From Eubacteriales bacterium (GTDB lineage Bacteria; Bacillota; Clostridia; Lachnospirales; Lachnospiraceae), in the NCBI GenBank assembly GCA_030531555.1, contig JAUNNI010000028.1, positions 1-34,179 on the forward strand: a DNA stretch of 34,179 nt, given 5' to 3'. The notes under the pieces were generated by a model, which saw only the letters and a list, made by a program, of their open reading frames with translations, was not told the origin of the DNA and did no database searches. A program made the translations under genes and the position numbers. This document shows, one piece after another, positions 7,162-14,830 of this stretch; position 1 is the stretch's first letter, and every line of letters starts with the position of its first letter.

Positions 7162-9345
7162 CTACTCCAGCACAAAATCTCCCAGTATCAACAGGGATAA
7201 ATCTGCTTCTGGCTCCGCCACTAAGCGGCGAGACTGATTTAAGATGGCCTCTTCCACTTTGTTGCGGACCAGTCGGCCATTTCCTGCGGTGTCTGGATTG
7301 GTAGCCTGCACTTTTGTGTAATAGGCTAATAATGCGGATTCTGCTTCAGAATCTAAAATATACCCCTTGGATTTTACGGTAATCTTAGTGATTTCGACCA
7401 GTTCTTCACCTGTGTAGTCTGGGAAGTCAATGATGTTCGGGAAGCGGCTTTTGAGGCCGGAGTTGGCTTCTAAGAATTCTTCCATTTCGTGGGAATATCC
7501 AGCGAGGATTACAATCAGGTTATCGCGGTTATCTTCGATTCCTTTTACCAGAGTGTCGATGGCCTCCATGCCGAAGGAGTCGTCTTTTCCTCGGTAGAGA
7601 GAGTAGGCTTCATCGATGAATAAGACACCACCAAGGGCACTTTTGATGACTTGATTTACCAATGGCGCGGTGTGTCCTACATAGCGACCAACCAGGTCGG
7701 CACGGGATACTTCCACCAGCTGTCCGCCGGTCAGTACGCCGATGGCCTTTAGGTAGCGGCTGACGATTCGGGCGATGGTGGTTTTACCGGTACCAGGATT
7801 TCCGGTGAAAATCATGTGTTTTGATACGTCGGAAGCCTTGAGACCAGCTTCCAAACGACGTTTTTGTGTATTGTAGTATTCTTCCAGAGAAAGAATGTAT
7901 TTTTTGATTTCGGAGAGTCCGACAATTTTGTCCAGCTCTTCTTTGACTTTTGCAACATCACCGGTATATGCTTCTGGCAAATGATTCATCAAATCAACTT
8001 TTTCTTCCCCAATCTGGGCAAGGATACGATTATCTTCTAGCAAAAGTTTTACGGTAATATCTTTAGCGTAGCTTCCCTCTAATTTGAGGGTTGCCAGACT
8101 TTTTAAAAGTTTCTCGAAGAAGGAGATCAGGCCCTGGGTTCCAGCATTTTTGCCAGTGGCGGCAACGGCAACATTGAACAAGGATTCTTCGTCACTTTCT
8201 AAAAGGAAGGAAAATTGCTTTTTGGATTTTTCTGCCAGTGCATCCCATTGCACTTTTGCAATCTTGCGGTAACTTTCTTCCTCTAGTTTTTCGCTGGTGC
8301 AGATGTCACCTAAGGCGTTAATCAGTGGTGCACCGAATACATTTGCCAGGCTGTCGACATTTTTGCTTCCAAGGAATGCCAGGTATTTGCCTTTTGCGGT
8401 AAATGTGCTGACGGTTTCTTTGGTAAATGCATTGTTTGCATTGATCAACTGCCCTTTTTGTAGTGTGTAGCGGTCCTGCAAATAGCATTCACCTTTTGTC
8501 ACCAGATCACTGATGTAGGTCAGGTAGGAAATGTGGCAATCTTCGTAGTTTTCAAAAACGATGATGCAAGCTTCCGACTGAAGAGCAGCGTAAAGGTCTT
8601 GCAGGAAGACATTATCCTTTCCAGCAGCATTGTGGCGGGAAAGATCCATAAAATATACCTGGTCGCTTTTTAAAATGTTGCGTTTTTTAAGCTCAACGGC
8701 AAGTTTGGTCAGGGCGTAATGTTTTCCGGTATCTTCCGGACCATTGATGTAGAAACAGTTTTTTGCGTGATTTTCCTTCTCTGGAAGGATAAAAGGACGT
8801 TTAAAAGCGATAACAAGTCTTTTGATAAAATTGGTCTGTCCGAAAACCTGCTCAGATACGGCATCTTCCAGACCAACAAATGCTTCCAGGTCCACTGGTA
8901 TTTCTGCTTCCACTGGAGCAGGAGATTCAATTCCAAAGTCTGCTTCCAGATGTTTGTTGAGATCTTCCAAATCTTTTGATACCGAGCTATAGATTTCTTC
9001 TGCTGTCTGTGCTTCTGCTGTATTACTGCTTTTTTTGCCATTTCCATAGAATTTTTCTGCTTCTTTATAAGCAGTGCTTTCTCGGATATCGGGGTTTTTC
9101 TTCATGTAGTCCATTGGGTCGATGCCACCAGAGGAGGCGTGCATGGAAGGGATGGAGTTTTCCCTGGAGGCATGCATAGAAGGTACAGGTTTGCGATCTG
9201 TGGATTTTCCGCTGCTTTCTTGCAGGATGTCCATAAAGTTTTTTCCAGTCTTTTTTGCTTTTTTGGCAGCCTTTTCGATTTCCTCCGCTGAGTAAGGAGA
9301 ACGTTTTTTGGCCAGATCGTCGATACGGTCAAATATATTGCTCAT
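7162..9345 (-). CDS. Two-module AAA+ ATPase, CbxX/SpoVK-like
   Basis: The 727-aa protein has a charged N-terminal region (about 1-170), a first AAA-like module and a canonical second one. The second has Walker A GNPGTGKTT near residue 515, Walker B GGVLFIDEAY near 570 and an arginine-rich sensor region, as in CbxX/CfqX, SpoVK and EccA-type ATPases. The first module has GPEDTGKHY, where histidine replaces the usual Ser/Thr, and IIVFENYED at the Walker B position. It is probably weakened or inactive. Such ATPases remodel proteins in the cytoplasm; the substrate is unknown. The ATG at 9345 is preferred because AAGGA lies 10 bp before it; an in-frame ATG at 9402 has no clear ribosome site. Confidence 0.85.
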   Translation of the reverse strand: MSNIFDRIDDLAKKRSPYSAEEIEKAAKKAKKTGKNFMDILQESSGKSTDRKPVPSMHASRENSIPSMHASSGGIDPMDYMKKNPDIRESTAYKEAEKFYGNGKKSSNTAEAQTAEEIYSSVSKDLEDLNKHLEADFGIESPAPVEAEIPVDLEAFVGLEDAVSEQVFGQTNFIKRLVIAFKRPFILPEKENHAKNCFYINGPEDTGKHYALTKLAVELKKRNILKSDQVYFMDLSRHNAAGKDNVFLQDLYAALQSEACIIVFENYEDCHISYLTYISDLVTKGECYLQDRYTLQKGQLINANNAFTKETVSTFTAKGKYLAFLGSKNVDSLANVFGAPLINALGDICTSEKLEEESYRKIAKVQWDALAEKSKKQFSFLLESDEESLFNVAVAATGKNAGTQGLISFFEKLLKSLATLKLEGSYAKDITVKLLLEDNRILAQIGEEKVDLMNHLPEAYTGDVAKVKEELDKIVGLSEIKKYILSLEEYYNTQKRRLEAGLKASDVSKHMIFTGNPGTGKTTIARIVSRYLKAIGVLTGGQLVEVSRADLVGRYVGHTAPLVNQVIKSALGGVLFIDEAYSLYRGKDDSFGMEAIDTLVKGIEDNRDNLIVILAGYSHEMEEFLEANSGLKSRFPNIIDFPDYTGEELVEITKITVKSKGYILDSEAESALLAYYTKVQATNPDTAGNGRLVRNKVEEAILNQSRRLVAEPEADLSLLILGDFVLE

Positions 9346-9466
9346 GATTCTTTCATCCTTTTCTATATGATCAATGAGTTTGTTCTTGTTTTCTGCTTTC
9401 ATTTTACCACAAGACGCTTTTCATTTTCTACTAAGGATGGAAATATGTGAGAGGAAAATATATTCA

Positions 9467-9495
9467 TTGGATTTTTATGAATTTTGGGATATAAT
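9467..9495 (+). promoter_or_regulatory. Promoter of the SH3-NlpC/P60 gene
   Basis: TTGGAT at 9467-9472 and a perfect TATAAT at 9490-9495 are 17 bp apart. They lie about 105 bp upstream of the chosen start at 9600. The leader also holds a small TCATTG/CAATGA hairpin just before the ribosome site. Confidence 0.6.
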
Positions 9496-9599
9496 TGAGA
9501 AATAAGATGGCTCACTATGGCGTGTGGGTTATCGTAGAAAATGAATCAAGAATTGACTGAAAATCATTGGATAATTCAATGAGTGAGGTATCATTTGTT

Positions 9600-10592
9600 A
9601 TGAAAAAATTAAGACAAGCGATGGTGATTTTTGCATTCCTTGTGATGATCACTTGGGTTAGACCTGTTTTTGCAGGGACCATGTATACAACAGACGCAGT
9701 TCGCATCCGTAAATCCCCTAGTACTTCTGCCACGATCGTGACAACTTTGGCAAGATATACTAAGGTAACCACTTCTGGCTCAGAGGGCGATTGGATTCGC
9801 GTTTCTTATGGTGGAGATAAGGGGTATATTTATGGCTCTTATCTGGTTTTCACCGAAAAGGATGCCAAGGCGGCTTATAAAAAAGCTCATAGTAAAACCA
9901 GCAAAAAGTCTACGAAGAAGTCTTCAAAAACGACTAGTAAAAAGAAAACGACCAAGAAGATTATTCGTAAAATCAATGCCACTGATGTGAATTTCCGTAA
10001 AAAGCCTAAAGGAACGGTAATTACAACTTTAAGAAAAAATCAGAAGGTTACTTTGCTTGCCATGAAGAATGGCTGGTCCAAGATTAAGCTGACTTCTGGA
10101 AAAGTAGGTTTTGTGGCATCGAAATATCTGAGTAAGAGGACGGAAGCTGACATCCGCCATGAGCAGATTGTGGCTTGGAAGAAAAAGGCAGTAAAATACT
10201 GCAAACGTCATCTTAATGACATCTATAGTCAGGAAAAACGTGATGAAAAAGGTTATTGTGATTGCTCCAGTCTCATGCGTGATGCTTTCCAGACTGTCAC
10301 AGGTCAGTACATCGGAGTCAACACGGACAGTCAGACCAATAAGATGAAAAAATACCTTTATAAATTGAAAAAGGGAATCAATTCCGCTCGATATGGAGAT
10401 ATTCTCTACCACCTTTCTGGTGAGAATGAAAATCATTGTGGTATCTATATCGGGGATGGTGCAGTCATCAACGCTTCCCAAACAAAAGGTCACGTTAAGG
10501 TATCTTATTTTGATTCGGATAGTACTTATTGGGAGTATGGTTGTCGCGCAGCGGCTTACTGCTATGATTTGAAGAAGTCAGAAGAACAATAG
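9600..10592 (+). CDS. Secreted cell-wall hydrolase: two SH3 domains and NlpC/P60 (C40) peptidase
   Basis: The 330-aa protein starts with a signal peptide (MKKLRQAMVIFAFLVMITW, cleavage near VFAG). A first SH3-type domain (about 27-85) has DAVRIRKSPS and GYIYGSYL. A Lys/Ser/Thr-rich linker and a second SH3 domain (about 120-180, NFRKKPKG and GFVASKYL) follow. The C-terminal NlpC/P60 domain has catalytic C222 in CDCSS and H279 in NHCGIYIGDG. C40 enzymes cut peptide cross-links of peptidoglycan outside the cell, and SH3 domains bind the wall. ATG 9600 follows GAGGT at a suitable distance; an upstream start at 9567 would put a polar stretch before the signal peptide. It is divergent from the AAA+ ATPase gene. 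Confidence 0.93.
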   Translation: MKKLRQAMVIFAFLVMITWVRPVFAGTMYTTDAVRIRKSPSTSATIVTTLARYTKVTTSGSEGDWIRVSYGGDKGYIYGSYLVFTEKDAKAAYKKAHSKTSKKSTKKSSKTTSKKKTTKKIIRKINATDVNFRKKPKGTVITTLRKNQKVTLLAMKNGWSKIKLTSGKVGFVASKYLSKRTEADIRHEQIVAWKKKAVKYCKRHLNDIYSQEKRDEKGYCDCSSLMRDAFQTVTGQYIGVNTDSQTNKMKKYLYKLKKGINSARYGDILYHLSGENENHCGIYIGDGAVINASQTKGHVKVSYFDSDSTYWEYGCRAAAYCYDLKKSEEQ

Positions 10593-10656
10593 TGTGAGAT
10601 AAAAGAGAAGGAAAAGCCCCAAATAGGGTAAAAGAATAGAAAAAAGAGGTAGAATA

Positions 10657-10989
10657 ATGAAGATTTATTATAAGAAAGAACAGTTTCCAGAAGTTGATAA
10701 ATATTGTCGTGTGAATCCAGGCTTTTGCCTGAACGAGCCAATCCAGTATATTCCGGGAGAGGATAATCTCGTAGTGGTTGAGCAGACTGCGGAAGATCAG
10801 GATGATTTCTCTTCATTTTATGAGGAAATGAACAAATTTATTGCTTATATCATTTCTGAGATTTATGATTCCGTCAGCCCAAACTATATAGCTCTTTTAG
10901 AGGAAATGGGCAATGAAGAGATTCCAAATTTACTTTTTATTCGCACCTTTAAAGTAGTTGGTGTGGATTGGGTGCAAAATGAAAGATAG
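10657..10989 (+). CDS. Hypothetical protein, 110 aa
   Basis: I do not recognise this protein. It is acidic and probably cytoplasmic, with no signal peptide or membrane segment. It has two cysteines early in the chain (CRVNPGFC, residues 17-24), a helix-rich middle (FYEEMNKFIAYIISEIYD) and a C-terminal beta-like stretch (LLFIRTFKVVGVDWV). AGAGGT lies 8 to 10 bp upstream of the ATG, and codon use matches the neighbours, so it is likely a real gene. It follows the wall hydrolase by 64 bp on the same strand with only a weak hairpin between, so the two may share a transcript. Confidence 0.7.
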   Translation: MKIYYKKEQFPEVDKYCRVNPGFCLNEPIQYIPGEDNLVVVEQTAEDQDDFSSFYEEMNKFIAYIISEIYDSVSPNYIALLEEMGNEEIPNLLFIRTFKVVGVDWVQNER

Positions 10990-11056
10990 AGTGCCATATT
11001 TTACACATATTGGAAAAATAGTTGCAGATATTTCCCAGTGATATTGAAAAAAACAG

Positions 11057-11065
11057 TGGTATAAT
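11057..11065 (+). promoter_or_regulatory. Extended -10 promoter of the flavodoxin-fold gene
   Basis: TGG is followed by a perfect TATAAT at 11060-11065, an extended -10 element, about 68 bp before the start at 11133. No good -35 box is present at the standard distance. Confidence 0.5.
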
Positions 11066-11132
11066 GATAGTTAGAGAATGTATTTTAGAGCCATTTTTAA
11101 GGCTCTTCGTTGAGACCAGAGGGGGAATAAAC

Positions 11133-11684
11133 ATGAGTAAGAAGATTTTAGTAATCACAGGTAGCCCAAGAGCAAAGGGTAATTCTAATACAATCGTTAG
11201 CGCATTTGCAGGTGGCGCAATCGCTGCAGGCAACGAAGTTGAGATTTTTGATGCAGCTTCCGCAAAGATGGACGGATGCCACGCAGATAGTAGCTGTGCA
11301 AAACGTGGATATTGTGGTCTGAAAGATGATGGCGCTCGCATGAGCGAATTAATGAGATGGGCAGATGTTGTTGTACTTGCATCTCCAGTATATTTCAAAG
11401 GATTCACAGCACAGATCAAGTTAGCTATTGATCATTTCTTCCAGTTTATTTTCCCAGCAGGAAAAGAACTCATGACTGTAAAGGAAATCGGCTTAATCGC
11501 TACAGCAAAATCCGAAGATCCAAGTATGTTTGACTGCATGCTCGGTGAATATGAATACATCCGTGCAGCACTTGGCCTTGAAAGCAAGTTCACATTATTA
11601 TGTGGTGGTCTTGCAGGTCCTGACGATGTGAAAGATCATGCAGAATACATCGCTGCAGCTGTAAAATACGGTATGGAAATCTAA
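11133..11684 (+). CDS. Flavodoxin-fold NAD(P)H-dependent oxidoreductase, FMN-binding
   Basis: The 183-aa protein opens with KKILVITGSPRAKGNSN, the FMN-phosphate-binding loop of the NADPH-dependent FMN reductase/iron-sulfur flavoprotein group. VVLASPVYFKGFTAQIKLAID (about 88-108) is the second flavin-contact region of this family. Between them is a cysteine-rich stretch (CHADSSCAKRGYC) like the iron-sulfur or substrate loop of these proteins, but with different spacing from the common CxxCxxC form, so cluster binding is uncertain. It probably carries out NAD(P)H-dependent reductions in the cytoplasm. The start at 11133 follows AGAGGGGG; the frame is open upstream but has no better start. A terminator follows. 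Confidence 0.88.
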   Translation: MSKKILVITGSPRAKGNSNTIVSAFAGGAIAAGNEVEIFDAASAKMDGCHADSSCAKRGYCGLKDDGARMSELMRWADVVVLASPVYFKGFTAQIKLAIDHFFQFIFPAGKELMTVKEIGLIATAKSEDPSMFDCMLGEYEYIRAALGLESKFTLLCGGLAGPDDVKDHAEYIAAAVKYGMEI

Positions 11685-11739
11685 TTTTTGTCGGATAATT
11701 ACAGATTATTGATAACAAATTTAACATAAGAATATTAGG

Positions 11740-11775
11740 AAAGCTATCGCAAGTATGCGGTAGCTTTTCTTTTTG
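11740..11775 (+). terminator. Intrinsic terminator after the flavodoxin-fold gene
   Basis: AAAGCTATCGC at 11740-11750 pairs with GCGGTAGCTTT at 11757-11767 with one G-U pair. A T-rich tract (TTCTTTTT) follows. Confidence 0.88.
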
Positions 11776-11869
11776 AGAATTGATTGAAAAGGTCTTTTTT
11801 ACGCTTTCTTTTTAAACGATATTTTCCCATAAAAACACCAATATTTGCTAAAAGTCAATCTGGGCTTGG

Positions 11870-11878
11870 TGCTATGAT
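11870..11878 (+). promoter_or_regulatory. Possible extended -10 promoter of the tautomerase gene
   Basis: TGC followed by TATGAT at 11873-11878 resembles an extended -10 element 43 bp before the start. There is no convincing -35 box. CACCAA and TTGGTG flank the region as a widely spaced inverted repeat. Confidence 0.35.
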
Positions 11879-11920
11879 ATATCCAACAAAATGTCGATTT
11901 TACTTGGAGGGGGAAATATT

Positions 11921-12298
11921 ATGCCACGTATGACAATTAAAACAAATGTATTTTTAAATAAAGAACGTAAATACCGTATGATGGTGGAACTGAAAGATGC
12001 CATCGAACTGATTCCAAATGAAAATGGTGACTGGCTGATGGCAGATTTCCAGGACGAAAGCTTCATGCTTTTCGGTGAAAATGCTTCTGCCCCATGTGCA
12101 TCTGTGGAGATTAACGTGTTGGATAAAGTTTATGATATGACAGAAGTTACGATTTTAGAGGATGTTCTTGCCAAAGTGACAGAGATTGTTGGTAAATATA
12201 CTGATGTGGAAGCAGGCCGTATTTTTGCTTATTATCGCAACAGTACCCTTTGGGCTGCCGCCGGGGAGAACATTGAAAGAGGATTGTTGAAATTATAG
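11921..12298 (+). CDS. MIF-like tautomerase superfamily protein
   Basis: The 125-aa protein begins MPRMTIKTNV, which matches the N-terminus of macrophage migration inhibitory factor-type tautomerases, where proline 1 is the catalytic base after removal of Met. FMLFGENASAPCASVEINVL at about residues 47-66 aligns with the LMAFGGSSEPCALCSLHSI region of MIF. GRIFAYYRNSTLWA aligns with the C-terminal strand. MIF homologues tautomerise phenylpyruvate-like enols in the cytoplasm or after release. The lysine that follows the first helix in MIF (Lys32) appears to be missing here (NENGDW), so activity may differ. TTGGAGGGGG lies 9 bp upstream of the start; the frame also opens at an upstream ATG that sits before this ribosome site. 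Confidence 0.72.
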   Translation: MPRMTIKTNVFLNKERKYRMMVELKDAIELIPNENGDWLMADFQDESFMLFGENASAPCASVEINVLDKVYDMTEVTILEDVLAKVTEIVGKYTDVEAGRIFAYYRNSTLWAAAGENIERGLLKL

Positions 12299-12321
12299 GG
12301 AAATATTTTATCTAGATTTCA

Positions 12322-12350
12322 TTGAGTATAATTATGTTTTCATATATAAT
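12322..12350 (+). promoter_or_regulatory. Promoter of the galactose-binding protein gene
   Basis: TTGAGT at 12322-12327 and a perfect TATAAT at 12345-12350 are 17 bp apart, 37 bp before the start codon. ATGGAGG forms the ribosome site. Confidence 0.7.
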
Positions 12351-12387
12351 AGGGGAGAACATTTTTATATGAAATGGAGGCTTTATA

Positions 12388-13452
12388 ATGAAAAAGAAAT
12401 TTCTTTCCATATTATTTGCAGTGGCAATGACTGCATCCATGCTTTCAGGCTGTGGCAATTCAAACACAACATCAAAGGTGGAAGCAACCACAGAGGCGCT
12501 TTCTCCAACTGCCAAAGCATTTGCTGGGAAAAAGGTTGGTGTATGCATCTATCAGTTTGATGACAATTTCATGACCTTATTCCGTACAGAATTAATGCAT
12601 TATCTGGTGGATGACATCGGTTTCCGTGAAGAAAATGTAATTATTGTGGATGGGGCCAATGACCAGAAGGTACAGATGAACCAGATTGAGAACTTTATCT
12701 TGGATGGTGTGGATGTTTTGATTGTGAATCCGGTGAATTCATCGGATGCTCCAGAAATCACAGATAAAGTCAATGCAGCGGGTATCCCACTGGTTTACAT
12801 CAACCGTGAACCTTCCAAAGCAGAGGAAGACCGCTGGGCAACCGATAATATGAAAGTAAGTTATGTAGGATGTGATGGACGTCAGTCCGGATCTCTTCAG
12901 GGTGAAATGATTGCGGATCTTGGTCTTGATGCCGTAGATTTTAACAAAAATGGCAAAGTGGACTATATCATGATTGAAGGCGATCCAGAGAATATCGATT
13001 CTAAAAACCGTACCCAGTATTCCATCAAAGCAATTGAAACTGCTGGTATCAAAGTGAATCAGCTTTATGATAAGGTTGGTAACTGGGATCAGGCAGAAGC
13101 TAAAACTCTCGTGGAAAAAGCTTTGAAAAAACATGGCAAAAACGTGGAAGTTGTTTTCTGTAACAATGACTCCATGGCGCTTGGTGCTTTGGAAGCCATC
13201 ACAGAGCAGAAACGTGTGGTTGGAGAAGACATTTTCTTAGTTGGCGTGGACGGACTCCCTGAAGCATTGCAGGGCGTTCTTGAAGGAACCATAACTGGAA
13301 CTGTGTTCAATGATCATATCACTCAGGCTCACACTGCAGCAGATGTGGCAGCGCAGTATCTTCAGGGTGCAGAGGTTGAGCGTTATATCGGCTGCGATTA
13401 CGTAAAAGTAACAAAAGAAAATGCACAATCTGTTTTAGATAGTGTTCAATAA
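12388..13452 (+). CDS. mglB: Galactose/glucose-binding lipoprotein of an ABC transporter (MglB type)
   Basis: The 354-aa protein has a lipoprotein signal peptide with the lipobox LSGC (C22), then a Thr/Ser-rich linker and a type I periplasmic-binding fold. It aligns well with E. coli MglB: a calcium-binding DFNKNGKVD loop near residue 184, CNNDSMALGALEAI, GVDGLPEALQGVLEG and GTVFNDH near the C-terminus. These proteins capture D-galactose or D-glucose on the outer face of the membrane for MglA/MglC, and in some bacteria for chemoreceptors. No transporter ATPase or permease gene is adjacent, so it must use partners elsewhere. It has its own promoter and terminator and stands before the mutarotase gene, which fits a galactose function. 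Confidence 0.93.
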   Translation: MKKKFLSILFAVAMTASMLSGCGNSNTTSKVEATTEALSPTAKAFAGKKVGVCIYQFDDNFMTLFRTELMHYLVDDIGFREENVIIVDGANDQKVQMNQIENFILDGVDVLIVNPVNSSDAPEITDKVNAAGIPLVYINREPSKAEEDRWATDNMKVSYVGCDGRQSGSLQGEMIADLGLDAVDFNKNGKVDYIMIEGDPENIDSKNRTQYSIKAIETAGIKVNQLYDKVGNWDQAEAKTLVEKALKKHGKNVEVVFCNNDSMALGALEAITEQKRVVGEDIFLVGVDGLPEALQGVLEGTITGTVFNDHITQAHTAADVAAQYLQGAEVERYIGCDYVKVTKENAQSVLDSVQ

Positions 13453-13459
13453 TGTTTTT

Positions 13460-13490
13460 AAGTCGGTCTTTGAAAAAGGCCGACTTTTTT
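13460..13490 (+). terminator. Intrinsic terminator after the galactose-binding protein gene
   Basis: AAGTCGGTCTT at 13460-13470 pairs with AAGGCCGACTT at 13476-13486 with one mismatch-type G-U pair. A run of T follows. Confidence 0.92.
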
Positions 13491-13601
13491 CGCTCATAAA
13501 ATAGAATTCCTCCATGCAAATAGGTGGCGGGCTTTTTCATCTTGTGGTAACATAGGAACAGAGTAAGCCATGAAGGCCATTTTGACGCTTTTTATGGGGA
13601 G

Positions 13602-13633
13602 GAATTAAGAACGTCTCTACGTTCTTGCAATTC
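13602..13633 (+). promoter_or_regulatory. Hairpin or operator upstream of galM
   Basis: AAGAACGT at 13607-13614 and ACGTTCTT at 13619-13626 are perfect inverted arms around CTCT. GAATT and AATTC extend the stem beyond a two-base bulge. There is no T tract after it. It could be an operator or a leader structure for galM, 50 to 80 bp upstream of its start. Confidence 0.45.
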
Positions 13634-13685
13634 GACGGAGTTATAACAGATTGAAATATATAGATATGAAGAGAGGACAAGCAAG

Positions 13686-14705
13686 ATGGTTTGTAAAGTA
13701 TTAGAAGAAAGAGCAAATGGCGTTTGCATGATGGAAATGGCAAATGATGATATCACCGTGATCGTATCCAACCTGGGATGCCATATAAATTCTATTTTTA
13801 CAAAAGATAGAAATGGCGAGATGGGTGATGTTCTCATTGGCTATGAGAATGTGGAAGATTGCCATAAGCCGGAAGACGGTTCTTGTATGGGTGCCGTTGT
13901 AGGACGTGTGGCCAATCGTATCGAACATGGTCGATTTACTTTAAATGGTGTGGAATACCAGCTTAACAACAATATTGGAACAAACCATTTGCATGGAGGA
14001 AATGTTGGATTTGACCGCAAGATTTTTGATTATAAATGGATTGACAATGGAATCCAGTTCCATTATTTTTCCCCAGATGGTGAGGAAAACTATCCTGGAA
14101 ACCTGGACCTTACGGTAACTTATGTGTTGGAAGGTCCGGCAATTCGTCTTATTTTTGAGGCAGTTACAGATAAAGATACCATTATCAATATCACAAATCA
14201 TGCTTACTTCAATCTGTCTGCAGGGCAGGAGAAGATTTACGATCACCTTCTTCGCATTGACGCAGACCAGTTCGCAATCATGAATGACGAAAGCATCGTA
14301 AAAGGAGAAATGGGTGACGTGGAAGGCACTCCATTTGATTTCAGAAGTCCAAAAGCCATCGGGCAAGACATCAATGCGGACCATGATCAGCTGAAAAAAG
14401 GTCATGGCTATGACCACGCCTTTATTTTAAGCAGTGATGAGGATCAGGTGGATCTCTACCATGAACCATCCGGCCGCGGTCTAATCATCAGTACAAGTAT
14501 GCCAACCCTTCAGGTTTACACCAGCAACTTCTTGGGTGGTGGCGTCAACGGAAAACATGGCGCTCCTTATGAAGATCGCGATGCAGTGGCATTGGAAACA
14601 CAGTATCTGCCAAACTCCATTAACGTGGAAGAAGAACCAAAAGTGATTCTTCGAAAAGGCGATACATTTAAAGAGACAACCGTATTCAAGTTCTATAGCA
14701 AATAG
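13686..14705 (+). CDS. galM: Aldose 1-epimerase (galactose mutarotase)
   Basis: The 339-aa protein interconverts alpha and beta anomers of galactose and glucose in the cytoplasm, the first step of the Leloir pathway. It has the family motifs NRIEHGRFTLNG, TNHLHGG near residue 100, ITNHAYFNL with catalytic acid H172, and LETQYLPNSIN with catalytic base E304. The length is standard. GAGAGGA precedes the start by a suitable distance. The gene follows the galactose-binding lipoprotein gene but is separated from it by a terminator and a 230-bp gap with a hairpin, so it is probably transcribed separately. The rest of the Leloir genes are not in the window. Confidence 0.95.
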   Translation: MVCKVLEERANGVCMMEMANDDITVIVSNLGCHINSIFTKDRNGEMGDVLIGYENVEDCHKPEDGSCMGAVVGRVANRIEHGRFTLNGVEYQLNNNIGTNHLHGGNVGFDRKIFDYKWIDNGIQFHYFSPDGEENYPGNLDLTVTYVLEGPAIRLIFEAVTDKDTIINITNHAYFNLSAGQEKIYDHLLRIDADQFAIMNDESIVKGEMGDVEGTPFDFRSPKAIGQDINADHDQLKKGHGYDHAFILSSDEDQVDLYHEPSGRGLIISTSMPTLQVYTSNFLGGGVNGKHGAPYEDRDAVALETQYLPNSINVEEEPKVILRKGDTFKETTVFKFYSK

Positions 14706-14725
14706 GACGAAATTTGATATATTTT

Positions 14726-14757
14726 GCAAAAGAATCTGCCAATGGCAGGTTTTTTGC
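14726..14757. terminator. Terminator after galM
   Basis: GCAAAAGAATCTGCC at 14726-14740 pairs with GGCAGGTTTTTTGC at 14744-14757 around a 3-base AAT loop, with small imperfections. The T run lies inside the 3' arm. Confidence 0.82.
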
Positions 14758-14760
14758 TTA

Positions 14761-14807
14761 GTATCATGATACCAAGGTCAAAAAGAATAAGACTTTTGGA
14801 TTATCAT
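14761..14807 (+). repeat. Intergenic palindrome and hairpin ahead of maf
   Basis: GTATCATGATAC at 14761-14772 is a perfect 12-bp palindrome. ATGATACCAAGG at 14766-14777 can pair with TTTTGG and TATCAT at 14794-14807 with a two-base bulge. The arm GATACCAAGGTCAAAA resembles the arm of the hairpin before the dipeptidase gene at 2904-2959. Both elements end close to the ribosome site of the next gene. Confidence 0.65.
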
Positions 14808-14830
14808 ATGATTTTGTGGAGGTATATAAA

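Noticed and set aside
10029-10493. 154-codon minus-strand frame
   Set aside because: It is antisense to the SH3-NlpC/P60 gene, with a low-complexity translation and no ribosome site.
13941-14417. 158-codon minus-strand frame
   Set aside because: It is antisense to galM, which has all catalytic residues; the minus-strand product resembles nothing.
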